From the IMG/VR virus record IMGVR_UViG_3300042691_013609, positions 1 through 64,000 of that record: a DNA stretch of 64,000 nt; one strand, 5' to 3'. A model generated the notes under the pieces. The model saw only the letters and a list, made by a program, of their open reading frames with translations. It made no database searches and was not told where the DNA came from. This stretch comes from a virus. Below are positions 19,584-30,500 of the stretch, in pieces (the first letter of the stretch is position 1; each line of letters opens with the position of its first letter). Made by a program: the position numbers and the translations under genes.

Positions 19584-21446
19584 ATGAAGAATAAAAAATC
19601 AATAAGTTCTATCTTTCAACAAGGAGGAACACCTAAGAAAAAAGTATTATCTAGTGACGCTTTTATGCCTGCTAGTGAGTTCTATTATCAAATGGGCGGT
19701 TTAGCTTATTTATCTTTAGGTGACAGAGTTTTAAGAGCACAAAATGGTGTTTTGGCCTCTGCCGTAAATGCTCCGGCACCACCTATGACATATCAAGATT
19801 TACAAAATCAATTTCTCAGTCAGCCTGTTCTTAATGGCGGGATGTCCCCAGAAGCTGTAGCTGCTGCAAATTCTGCACCTCCTTTACAACCTATACCTCC
19901 AGATGTAGCTCCTTTTACGCCAGGGGTAACACCACAAGGATTTATTCAATTAGATCAAAAAGAAGGAGAGACTAGGTGGCAGTACAGATTTGATCCAGCT
20001 AACAATGTCTTCCAGGCTTTCGATACAAGAAGACCTGAAAAAGGGTGGATGGTTCCAGACGTTACTAAGGATAGTGGTAAAAAAGCAGATGAGGCAATTA
20101 GGGCTAGATATGGAGCAGATGCCGCAGCTGGAGCAGCAGCATTATCAGCAGAGATTCAGAACAGAGCAGCTGCATTACAACCAGTAGCAAAGATAGGAGG
20201 AGCAGGTATTGAAGCACCAACTTCATTAACTCCTAGAACTATAAACGTAGCAGGAAAGACAGTTACATTACCTTCAGGACCTTTATCTTCTGGTACAGCT
20301 CCAGCAGCCGCAGGGACAGCCCCAGCAGCAGGAGCAGCAGCCGCAGGTGCAGGAGCAGCCACTACACCATCAGTTGCAGCAGGTCAAACAGGAGCTAGTT
20401 ATGAAGATTTAACTAGTCAATTTATGGGCAGATATGCAGAACCAGCTAGACCTAGAAATTGGCAAGGGACTCCTTATGAAGTACCAACTATTGGTACAGC
20501 TACTCCTACAGCACCAGTGCCAGGCGGATTTGTAACTGAGGATAATATGACTATTATGCCTATGAATCCAGAAGAAGCCGCAGCAGCAAGACAAGCAAGA
20601 GGTCCTGTAGAAGCACAGCCATTAGAGACAAGGCCGGTACAAAGATTCCCAGGAATGTATGATAGGACTAACAATCCAGCCGCTGATTTACAGCCAAGAT
20701 ACATACCTACTAAGAAACAAGTTAATGGTTTTGAAATAAACGCAGATAACAAAGGAGATCTTACCATCACAGATAAAAAAGGAGAAACGTTTAGAATTCC
20801 AGAAGAGTTAGGAGTATCCTCAGAAGATTTGGCGGTAATGACTCAAGAAGAATTACAAAATTTGATTGAGGAGTTTAAGTATATAATGTCTGATAAAGAA
20901 CAGAAAAATTACTTTAACGTAAAGAACGATCAAAACACAGAAAGACCTGGAACAGTACCAGCAAATAGAAGGAATGTATTAAGAAGATACTCAGGAGCTG
21001 CACAAGCTGCGCCACAAAGAATGCAGGGTGGGTATACAAATCCTTATGATATTAATTATTTCCTTAATGGTGGAGTTCCAAGTATGCAATTAGGCGGTTT
21101 AGTATCTTCTATGGGTTCTATGTTATCTAATCCATCTATGGCTAATAGCTCATTTAATACAATGAACACTAACAGCCCAGTAGGCGGGACTATGTCTGGT
21201 TTTAATCCATCTACTTCTACTATACCCACATCTTATCAACAGGGTGGTATGCCAATGATGTCTGTAGATATGATGTCTGTAGAGAGAATTAACCCAGTTC
21301 AGGATTTCATCAAAAGCCCTTATAGAATAATGGACCCACTTTTTGAGAATTTCAGTAAAGGGGATTCTTATCCAGGAGTTAAATTAACTAAAGCATCTAT
21401 GGATAGTTATTATAGTATGCCGGGTGTTAAAAAATATGGAAAATAA
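19584..21446 (+). CDS. Pro/Ala-rich virion protein with Gly-Gly motifs, 620 aa
   Basis: Residues 11-15 read FQQGG. More copies lie at MGGLAY (about 37), VLNGGM (about 86), MQGGYT, YFLNGGVP, MQLGGL (about 480-510) and YQQGGMP (about 555). The middle is Pro/Ala-rich low complexity (about 190-330). No known enzymatic motif. Its place in the block and the shared motif link it to the flanking 652-, 501- and 518-residue proteins. Confidence 0.55.
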   Translation: MKNKKSISSIFQQGGTPKKKVLSSDAFMPASEFYYQMGGLAYLSLGDRVLRAQNGVLASAVNAPAPPMTYQDLQNQFLSQPVLNGGMSPEAVAAANSAPPLQPIPPDVAPFTPGVTPQGFIQLDQKEGETRWQYRFDPANNVFQAFDTRRPEKGWMVPDVTKDSGKKADEAIRARYGADAAAGAAALSAEIQNRAAALQPVAKIGGAGIEAPTSLTPRTINVAGKTVTLPSGPLSSGTAPAAAGTAPAAGAAAAGAGAATTPSVAAGQTGASYEDLTSQFMGRYAEPARPRNWQGTPYEVPTIGTATPTAPVPGGFVTEDNMTIMPMNPEEAAAARQARGPVEAQPLETRPVQRFPGMYDRTNNPAADLQPRYIPTKKQVNGFEINADNKGDLTITDKKGETFRIPEELGVSSEDLAVMTQEELQNLIEEFKYIMSDKEQKNYFNVKNDQNTERPGTVPANRRNVLRRYSGAAQAAPQRMQGGYTNPYDINYFLNGGVPSMQLGGLVSSMGSMLSNPSMANSSFNTMNTNSPVGGTMSGFNPSTSTIPTSYQQGGMPMMSVDMMSVERINPVQDFIKSPYRIMDPLFENFSKGDSYPGVKLTKASMDSYYSMPGVKKYGK

Positions 21447-21454
21447 TCTAACAA

Positions 21455-22960
21455 ATGAATAATAAAAGAAATACAGGCACAGTAAGTCCTCTTGTTCAGA
21501 ACATAATGCCAGTAGGCAATAAGAAAAAAATTACAGGATATATTCCTATTGAAAATCTTATTCCTATTCAAACTGAAAAAGATGAGCTTATTGTATTACC
21601 TACAAACGATGTAGTTAAGGTAAATGCCAAAAAAAGACATGGTAAAATGCCAGAAGACCAAGTGACAGACATAGTTCCCGATGGGAGCTATGTCCTTAGT
21701 CAATATGGTCAAGTTGACATTTACAAGGAAGAGGCGGACAATATGATTATAGAGACTGAAAACAAACCCTATAACTTATTTAGCCAAAATCCAGAACCAA
21801 AAGTAAAGACTTTAGGTGACATGATGGGTAAAAAGAAAATGAAACCAGCAGATTTAGCCAGAAAAATATTAGCTAAATATAAGACGGTAGATTTAGACGA
21901 TCCTTTTACAGAGCAAACAAATAGGGCTAACAAATACACAGCCTCTAAATATTTACAAGCTATTGTTGCTTTATCTGAATTAGACAAAGAAAGGAAGGGA
22001 TTAAATGCACAAGAGCAAGTAGATATGTTCCAAGGACAACCTGAAGCAATAGCTAGACAGGGCGGCCTTCTTGCTATTTTAAGAGCACAGAGCGGAGGTG
22101 AAATAGCTGCTATGGTCCCTGGGGCTATATCAGCTATTGGCAGTATTTGGTCTGATGTGGCGAATAGAAATTTATTAAAGAAAAATACTAGATCCTCTTT
22201 AGCTGATATACAATCTACTTATAACCAACAACAAGGTCTTGAGAATTTAGGTTTAGGTGCTAACTTAGCTGGATTTGCAATGCAAAACCCACAGGTAGAA
22301 GTAGCTAGAAGATCAGCAGGTATGGAGGCAGCAGCATTAAGAAATGCCAATTTAGGAAGACAAGAGGAGGATTATGCTGCGAGCAGAATGGCTGCCAATA
22401 GGCCAGATTATTCTTCTTTACCTCCACAAATAGCCGCACAATTAGCCGCACAAGATACAGCTAGAATGTACGAAACAATAAGCGGCTCTAATATCCAATC
22501 TGCAAGAGATAGGGCTAATAGAAACATACAAGCATCTAAATTACAACAAGATATTGCCAATGCAAATGAAGCAGCTAGAGTAGCAGAAGTTATGGGCACA
22601 AGACAGAATGTAGGATCTCTATGGGCAGGTATGTCCGGAGCTGTTAGCGGAAGTGTTGGTAATCAGCAAAATTTACTTTCAAATAAAGTACAATCTCAAT
22701 TAGCGGCTAGAAACCAACAAGCCCAAGGTTTAATGCAATTAAACCAACAGGCGGCACAGAACGCTATGAATACAGCAGCATTATTCCAGCAAGGATATAA
22801 TAGTTTGCAGAACCAAAGAGCGCAAGAAGAATTGCAACAAAGATTGGCTTACCAATTACCGACTACTCCTATGCCACAAACATTAAGCCCAATGGCTGGT
22901 GATTGTATTAAAATGCCTAATGGCGCATTGATAAATAAGTATACAGGTAAACCTTGTTAA
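21455..22960 (+). CDS. Gln/Ala-rich internal virion protein, 501 aa
   Basis: The N-terminal ~110 residues are a compact beta-type domain (IQTEKDELIVLPTNDVVKVN; VPDGSYVLSQYGQVDIY), a pattern I associate with conserved virion proteins of this cluster. Two GG motifs (ARQGGLL about 200-206 and AQSGGEIA about 211-218) precede a hydrophobic segment (MVPGAISAIGSIW). Residues 250-470 are helical, Ala/Gln/Asn-rich (QNPQVEVARRSAG), as in ejected channel-forming proteins. Inferred internal or ejection protein. Confidence 0.55.
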   Translation: MNNKRNTGTVSPLVQNIMPVGNKKKITGYIPIENLIPIQTEKDELIVLPTNDVVKVNAKKRHGKMPEDQVTDIVPDGSYVLSQYGQVDIYKEEADNMIIETENKPYNLFSQNPEPKVKTLGDMMGKKKMKPADLARKILAKYKTVDLDDPFTEQTNRANKYTASKYLQAIVALSELDKERKGLNAQEQVDMFQGQPEAIARQGGLLAILRAQSGGEIAAMVPGAISAIGSIWSDVANRNLLKKNTRSSLADIQSTYNQQQGLENLGLGANLAGFAMQNPQVEVARRSAGMEAAALRNANLGRQEEDYAASRMAANRPDYSSLPPQIAAQLAAQDTARMYETISGSNIQSARDRANRNIQASKLQQDIANANEAARVAEVMGTRQNVGSLWAGMSGAVSGSVGNQQNLLSNKVQSQLAARNQQAQGLMQLNQQAAQNAMNTAALFQQGYNSLQNQRAQEELQQRLAYQLPTTPMPQTLSPMAGDCIKMPNGALINKYTGKPC

Positions 22961-22979
22961 AATAAAATAAATTAAAAAT

Positions 22980-24536
22980 ATGTTTGGGAATTCATTCTTA
23001 ACTAGTAAGTATTTAAAGAAATTGCAGCAAGGGGGTGGGATATCCATCCCCGACCCTGCTAGATTTAGAACTCCAATACAGGGGATTAATCCTTCTGTGT
23101 TCAATTATGATATTAACACAAAGCCACTTGATGTAAACCCTATGTTGCAGGTTATGCAAACTAAGGATAGTATGGATATGGCTAGGGAAAAGGCAGCCTT
23201 AGAAAGGGAAAAACTAAAAGCTCAAGCTGATTTAGAAAAAAGTAAATTACAGCACCAGCAGAATAAGATGATGATGGATTTCATGGGTGATATGTTTAAA
23301 GTTACTGGAGATGCCTCTATGAGTTCTGCGGGAACTCCACTTTACGCAGGAAATGACCTAACTACGTCAAAAAGATATGCACCTATTTACCAGCAATGGC
23401 AAACAAAGGAGTCAGAGATAGTAACCGATATAGCTAAGAGTATGTCTGCCCCAGTTGGTAGTACTCAAGCTAGCACTGTTATTATGAATAAAATGTTGGA
23501 ACTCCAAAGACACAGGCAGAATGCGCCTACAACAATGCAAATGGGTGCAGACCATAAAAGTATGGAAAATTTTTGGACTACTATGTCCGGAAATTCAAAA
23601 GATAAAAATAAAAAAATGAATGGCACTCTAGCTATGAGGGCCTTGAAACAAAGGGAAGAGTTTTTAAATGGTGTAGATAATGGTTACGAACTAGGCATGT
23701 CTGTCAATAATATACCTGGTTTAGTTTATGACAATGAATACGAGAGAAAGAAGTTAGACGATATTTACGCTCAAGTAAACAAACCTATCGAGCAAGAATT
23801 TATGGATTCAGGCGGTGGAGTTATAACTACTAAAAAAACTAAAAAAACATTAGACCCTAAGTTAGCATCTCAAGCTATTTTAGATAGAGTTTGGGGAGAT
23901 GCGAGCCAAAGATCTTATTTATCTGATTTATATGGAATGGATTTATGGGATGTAGATCAAAACAATGAAGCCAGAGTTAAAGAATTGTTAAGAGATAAAA
24001 TAGAGAAAACTATTCAGTACGATGATCAGTTATATGGTGGAGCTACTGGTGTAACTACAGATATATCAGCTCAAATACTTCCTACTAAAGATAAGACTGT
24101 CACTATGAATTATAATGTAGCTGGGGGTACTACAAAAAATATAAATAAAACTGTAACACCGTTAGATTCAGTTGAGCTGCCTAAGAATGTATCAACAAAT
24201 ACAGATGGATCTTATGACGTATCTGGAAATCCGGATACTCTTAAAAAGATAAAAGCTTATAGAGCTGCCAATAAGATTTCAAGTAACAATTATAAAAACG
24301 TTTCAGGAAAAGAATTAGCAGAAGCTCTATCTCCAGGAAGTACTGGCGGAACAACTGCTGCGCCTGCTGCACCAGGAACTTCTGGTTCAGCTACAGCTAA
24401 AACACCACAAGAACTAGCTAGAGAACAATTCCCTGGTATGTATAAACAGATGGAAGAAGTAGACAAGGGTGTAAAAACTGTCGAGACTAAGAAAAAGAAA
24501 GAAATACAAAATCTAAAAAATAAATACGGCTTATAA
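22980..24536 (+). CDS. helical virion protein with N-terminal Gly-Gly motif, 518 aa
   Basis: The N-terminus contains LQQGGG (15-20). A Lys/Glu/Met-rich coiled coil follows (about 60-100), then a mixed central part and an Ala/Pro/Gly/Thr linker (about 440-465) before a charged C-terminal helix. No enzymatic motif. The TAA overlaps the ATG of the giant gene by one base, so the two are probably translated together and may occupy the same virion structure. Confidence 0.55.
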   Translation: MFGNSFLTSKYLKKLQQGGGISIPDPARFRTPIQGINPSVFNYDINTKPLDVNPMLQVMQTKDSMDMAREKAALEREKLKAQADLEKSKLQHQQNKMMMDFMGDMFKVTGDASMSSAGTPLYAGNDLTTSKRYAPIYQQWQTKESEIVTDIAKSMSAPVGSTQASTVIMNKMLELQRHRQNAPTTMQMGADHKSMENFWTTMSGNSKDKNKKMNGTLAMRALKQREEFLNGVDNGYELGMSVNNIPGLVYDNEYERKKLDDIYAQVNKPIEQEFMDSGGGVITTKKTKKTLDPKLASQAILDRVWGDASQRSYLSDLYGMDLWDVDQNNEARVKELLRDKIEKTIQYDDQLYGGATGVTTDISAQILPTKDKTVTMNYNVAGGTTKNINKTVTPLDSVELPKNVSTNTDGSYDVSGNPDTLKKIKAYRAANKISSNNYKNVSGKELAEALSPGSTGGTTAAPAAPGTSGSATAKTPQELAREQFPGMYKQMEEVDKGVKTVETKKKKEIQNLKNKYGL

Positions 24537-27500
24537 TGAATGAAGATTTCTTAAAAGAGCTATATAATAGTTATGGTATATCTAAGAAAAACATCAGTTT
24601 TGATGAGTTTTCAAAAGATATGGCTAAACCTGATTTTCAAAAACTTTTTTACGATAGCAAAAAGTTTTCTGATAAAGGGATTTCTTTTGATGATTTTAAA
24701 TTAGATATTTCTAATAAAGAAAAACCAATATCTTTTAGTGTTGAGGGTACTAGAGAGGCAATGGCCAATGTTGATGAAGCTATTAAAAATGTAAAAGTAC
24801 CTACTAAACCTGTTTCAGAAACAGTAAAAGAGCAGAAGGGCACAGATGTGACCGGTATAAGGACTGATATAAATTGGGAACAAGGTACTACTAAAAATGT
24901 TATTGATCCTGAAAAAGCAAGAATAGAAGCAGCTAAAGTAGCAGCAGAAAAATCTAAGTCTACTGGAGAAATTATACCCGGATGGAAGAGGACTGTCGAT
25001 TTCACAACAGGTGAAGTTACTGATGTAGTAGACGAAGAGAGAAGAAGTGCCTATTTAAAGACCCAAGAAGAAATAAAGAAGGCACAAGAAGCTACGCAAC
25101 AACAATTTCAACCAGGATCTTATACTTATTTCCCAACAATCTCAGAACCAGATTTACCTGTTTACAATTTACAAAAAGCTTTAAAACCATATGAAGATGC
25201 TGTAGCTGAAGCTAATGGAGGTATTTTTCAGGACGCAAAATCTGCTTTTTATAAAGTTTTAGATATAACTAAACTGTCCAGCCCTTATGGGGGTAATATT
25301 TATAATCAGTACCAAATAGAACTTGCTGCGGATAGAAAAGAAAAATTACAAAAAGCTGAAGAACTAAGAGGTAAAATAATGTCTGAATTACCAGAGGAAG
25401 TAACAAATCCTTTGGATTTTGATTCTATATACCAATATGAAGCTAGTACGTCCACTACTAAAGAAGAAGCAGTCAATAAAACAAACGTCAAACTAAAAGA
25501 CCATTCAAATAGGTTACGTTTAGTCGAAGATTATAATTATAAAAAACTCACCCCTCAACAACAGCAAGTAGCCGACTTACTAAAAAAAGGAGAAGATGTG
25601 GACGTGTCTTCTTTAGAGGGTTCCCCAGAGTTTGATAAATGGATGAGATCCGCCGATAACGTAAGTAAACAAAAAGAATTAGTAAAAAATAATATAGACA
25701 AATATACAGGAGTACAGCAGTATATTGGTAATATTCTTGGCGAACTTAAAAATAAAAACTATGACGATGATGTTATAGAGTCTAGCTTGGTGAATTCATT
25801 AGAAACCCTAAGACAACAAAAACCAGAGTGGTCTGATGAAATTAATGATGCCCAAAACTTTATTAGAGAAAAAACTGTAACAGAAGGTGATGCTTTAAGT
25901 GCAGCTGCTTCATGGGGGTTTAATACAGCTAATAAAATAGGAGATACATTTGGGGCGATGCTTAAAGGTGTTAAATCCACTTTTTATACAGAAAGTACAA
26001 GGAATCTAACAAGAGGGGATGTAGATCAAGTCGTTAGGGATGAATTTGGGAAAGACCTTAGAGATATGTTAGTTGGGGCTTCCTCTAAATATAATGCGCC
26101 TATTAGTAGTAATGTTGTAGAAAAAGGAAATTTAAAACTTATAATCGAAGATGGTAAAGTAGTTGATATAAGAAGGAAAGATGATTCAAAAATATTCTTT
26201 CCAACTAAATATGAGTTACAAGTAGCAGAGTCTTATAATCCAAAAGTAGATGGAGAGGGTGAAGTAGATTATAACTGGAAGTCTATTGGTAATACTACAG
26301 GCCAAGTTATCACTGATATGATACCTATGATAGCAGCATCAATGGCTAGTGGTGGGGCTACTTTGCCAACTATGCTAGGGGCTATGTCAACTACATATGG
26401 TTCGTATTACAATGAAGCATTACAAAGAACAGGAGATATGAAACAAGCCACGTTATACGCGGCTATTACTTCTCCATTAATAGGGTATGTAGAGTCTAAA
26501 GTTGGTAATTTAGAGGGTAAATTAGGAAGAGCTTTAACTGGAGCAGAAAAAGGGGCTATTGAACGATTAGCTTTAGAAGTAGGTGAAGAAGTTTCTTCTA
26601 AAGGTATTAAAAATTACGTAGAAGGAAGAGGCGTTTTAACCTACTTAAAAGAAAAAGTAGCCAGATCGCCCGAATTAATTGGGGATATAAAAGGTGAATT
26701 ACTTGAAGAGTTCTCAAATTTCGGCACTGAAGCTGTTACAGCTGCCGCTACTGGTGTAGAAGGAGAACCTCTAACTATGGCTGAAGTAGAAGAAACAGCT
26801 ATTATTACTACTTTAGTTTCTGGTCTTATGGGCGGAGCCCGTATTATGGCGGACAACGCTAAAGAGATCAATGAAATGCTTGGTTATGCAGCTCTCAATC
26901 AAGATAAGTTTGAAGAGGCTGGAGTTAAATGGGTTGAAGCAGGGAGAACTGAAGAAGAGAAAGCAAAAAGAAGAAAAGACTTTGAAGCAAAAAGAGTATC
27001 AGTTACAGAAGTAAAAGATACTTTAAATTACGTAAACGAAAATAACTTTTCAGAAAAAGATAAAGATGAATTATTTAATTTATCTTTAGAGAAAGCTAAA
27101 CTTCTTTATAAGATGGCTTCTTCTGAAAGTGAGAAGACAAAAACTAATTTAGCTAAATCTATAGCCGAGATTGACAAGAGGATGGCGGGGTATACTCCAG
27201 GTGAAGGAGCTCCTGAAGCACCGCCTACACCTGAAGCCGCTATAGAAGAATCTAAAAAAGGATTTGTTACAGAAGAAGAGTTTAATACTTTAAAACAAAA
27301 CGGAAGAATACCTTCTGATGTTACTTTTGACCAGTTTAAAGAACTTCCTTTAAATAAACAACAAGAGTACAGACAACCAAAACCTACAGTAACCGAAGCC
27401 CAGCAAACAGAATTAGATAAAATAAATAAAAGAGCTACCTCTATCCAACAAAGATTGGATGAGGATAAGGCATTAGAGGATGAAGGTGAAGAACCTATAC

Positions 27501-30500
27501 TATCTAAAGAAGAAAGACAAAGACTAGAAACACAATTACAAACATTAAACCAACAAAGAGATGCCATTCAAAAGCAAAGCACAGCAGAGATATCTGTTCA
27601 GCCAGAACCCCAAACTGGCGAAGGAGTGGGCGGACAAGTACAACCAGAACCTCAAGTCACTCCCGGAGAAGGCCAAGTCGAAACCGAAGGCCAAGTCGAA
27701 GAGCAAGCTCAAGGGAAAATAGTAGATAAAAATTTTGATGAATCTCCTGACACTAAATCTTTTGTAGGTTCATATGTAGATTACCAAGGAGTGAGAGGTG
27801 TCTTGTTAGAAGATGGCCAAGGTAATATTATAGTGGACACTGGAGAGGGAGATGTCTTAGTTGAGGGGGCTTTGTCAGACATGACAAACAATGAATTAGG
27901 TCTCAGCAGAGCTGAAAGACCTGAAATAAATGAACAAGACATACAAAAAATAGAGCAAGATGTAACTGCTAATATAGATCCAACTGTTATACAAACAGAT
28001 TTCGGCACCGGTAGGGTATTTTACGGGGGTAAAGAATTTAAGTATGAGTCTACTAATCTAGATAAAGACGGAAATGCTGTATCTATAAGTATGACAGATG
28101 CTGATGGCAATAAGAAGACCATACGTAATAAACAAGCGGTTGAAGAAATAGAACTTCAAAAAATGATTTTTGAAGACTTACTAAACAATAATAAAATAAC
28201 ATTAGACAATGAGTTCGCAAAACAATTCCAAGCCCAAGCAACAGACCTTGGGATCAAACCCACGATTACAGCTCCCCAAAGAGGTCAGAGACGTGTTGAA
28301 CCAGTACAGCAAGGAAGACCAACTGAAAGTGTTAAAGGCGATGAAACAAAACCAGAATTTGTAAAAAGAACTCCTGGGGTCATAAAAGGTTTTGAGGTAA
28401 AGAAAAAAGACGGAACAACTTTACCTCCATCTAATTATACAAAAGATTCAAAGACTGGCAAATGGAGGAGGATAAATGAGACAGGCAAGCCTACAGCAGT
28501 AAATACTCAGCAAATGATTCAGCAATTGGAAGCTGAGGAAAAAAGATTAACAAAAGAAGAACAAAAAGCTATAGCTGAGGCCAAAAAAAGAATACCTGTT
28601 GAGATAAAAGGATTTGAAGTAAAGAAAGCCAATGGTACAACTGTGCCAGCCTCTGATTACGTAAAAGACCCTAACACCGGAAAGTGGAAAAGGATAAATG
28701 AACAAGGTAAACCTATAGCTGTATCCAGCCAACCAATGATAAAACAATTGGAGGCGGAAGAAAAAAGATTAGCACAAGAAGAACAAATGGCTGCCGAACA
28801 AAAGGCAAAGCCAAAGGCGGAGCCTACGCCAGCCACACAGCCGGCAAAAGCAGCTCCAGTTATAACAGTAAAAGCACCTGCAATAGAAGTTACGCCACAA
28901 CCAGAAGCTAAAGGGGAGGGGGTAGAAAAAACTGCACAAAAGGCAGAAACGAAACCAGAAACCGCTACTACGAAACCTACACCAGAAGCCAAAACTCCAG
29001 AACCCGCTGCTGCAACAGAAACACCTACACCAGAAGCTCCTCCTAAACCGCAAGGCAAGGTTGGGGCTAACGGCGTTCCACAAATATTTTTCTCTATGCC
29101 TGGCGTTAAAGCGGTAGGGTTTGATATTTTTGGGAAGTTTTATAATGTTGTATCAAACTCATTTAGACCAAAGATAATGGTGGATATAAACGGAACAATT
29201 ATTCCATTTTATATGACTACTGGATTTGGCGGAAAGAGTACACCTCCTGGATGGTATCCAATTTGGGGTTTTGGGGAAGACGGTTGGTTTAATAAAACCG
29301 TGGATTCAGAGATTATGGATTTCTATTCTAAGTATATTGGAAGGGAAAATGCGGACTTGTTAAAATCTATCGCAGATGAGTTAAATAATTTCTATGGAGT
29401 AGATCCTTTTTTTATTTCTATCGATTATGATAGAGATTCTAATTTACCTAAAGTAGAAGCTGAGGAGAAATTTGAAAAAGAAGTTAATAAGCTTGTAAAT
29501 TCTAAGTTACCTATCAAACCAATACTCCAAAAATCTGGAGACATAAAGACATTAAGTAAAAATATAAAAACACTTGGAGATAATTTATCTAAGAGTGTAG
29601 AAGGTATTAAGAAACAACAGCAAGAAGAGAAAGCTAGGCAAGAGGCACAAAGAAAAGCCGAAGAGCAGAAAAGAGTTGAAGAGCAGAGAAAGGCGGAGGA
29701 ACAGAAAAAAGCTGAAGCTGAAAGACAAAAAGCTGCCGAAGAAAAAGCTAAAAAAGAAGCAGAAAAACCTGCTCCAAAGAAAGAAGAGCCTGCTAAAAAA
29801 GCAGTAGAAGAAGAAGTAGATTTAGAAGAGCCAGCTACAGAAGAAGAGATTGCTGCTTTTGAAGAAGAGATGAAGATGCTTGAATCTGAATTAGCTGAAG
29901 CTTTGGCAAAAGGTTTCCAGGATGGTTTTAGTGTTAGTAATAAATCACAAATAGCTGCGGCTGAATCAGTAACTACTACAAAGGAAAATAAAGATACTGT
30001 ATTAGCTTCAAAAAGATTAATACGGGTATTGAAGTCTGTATTCCCTAATATGGATATTTTCTTACATACAGACGAAGAGTCCTACAATAGGAAAATGGAA
30101 GAACTTGGGGGAAGACCTGATTCTGGTGGTAATTTCTTTTACGCTAAAAGCCCAGATGGCAAAGTAACTAGGGGGCGGATAGATATAAATCTTAATTCGG
30201 CCAGCCCAGTTACTGTAGCGCACGAAGTATCCCACGCTATCTTATTAAAGACTTTTGGGGATAACCCTGTTTTATTTAAAAAATTCCGGGACAATATTGG
30301 AAAAATCTTATTAAATGAAGCTAATCAAAAATTAATAGTTAGAGATAGATACGGAAGATCAGTAAGCTGGGCTAGTGCGTTAGATAGTTTTGAAGCTATG
30401 TATAAAGGCCAAGAAGTGGCCCCTGAAGAATACTTAGTACAATTAACTGCATTCTTATCTGAGAGTGGTAACGCGTTAACGATAGCTAGAAAAGCACCTT

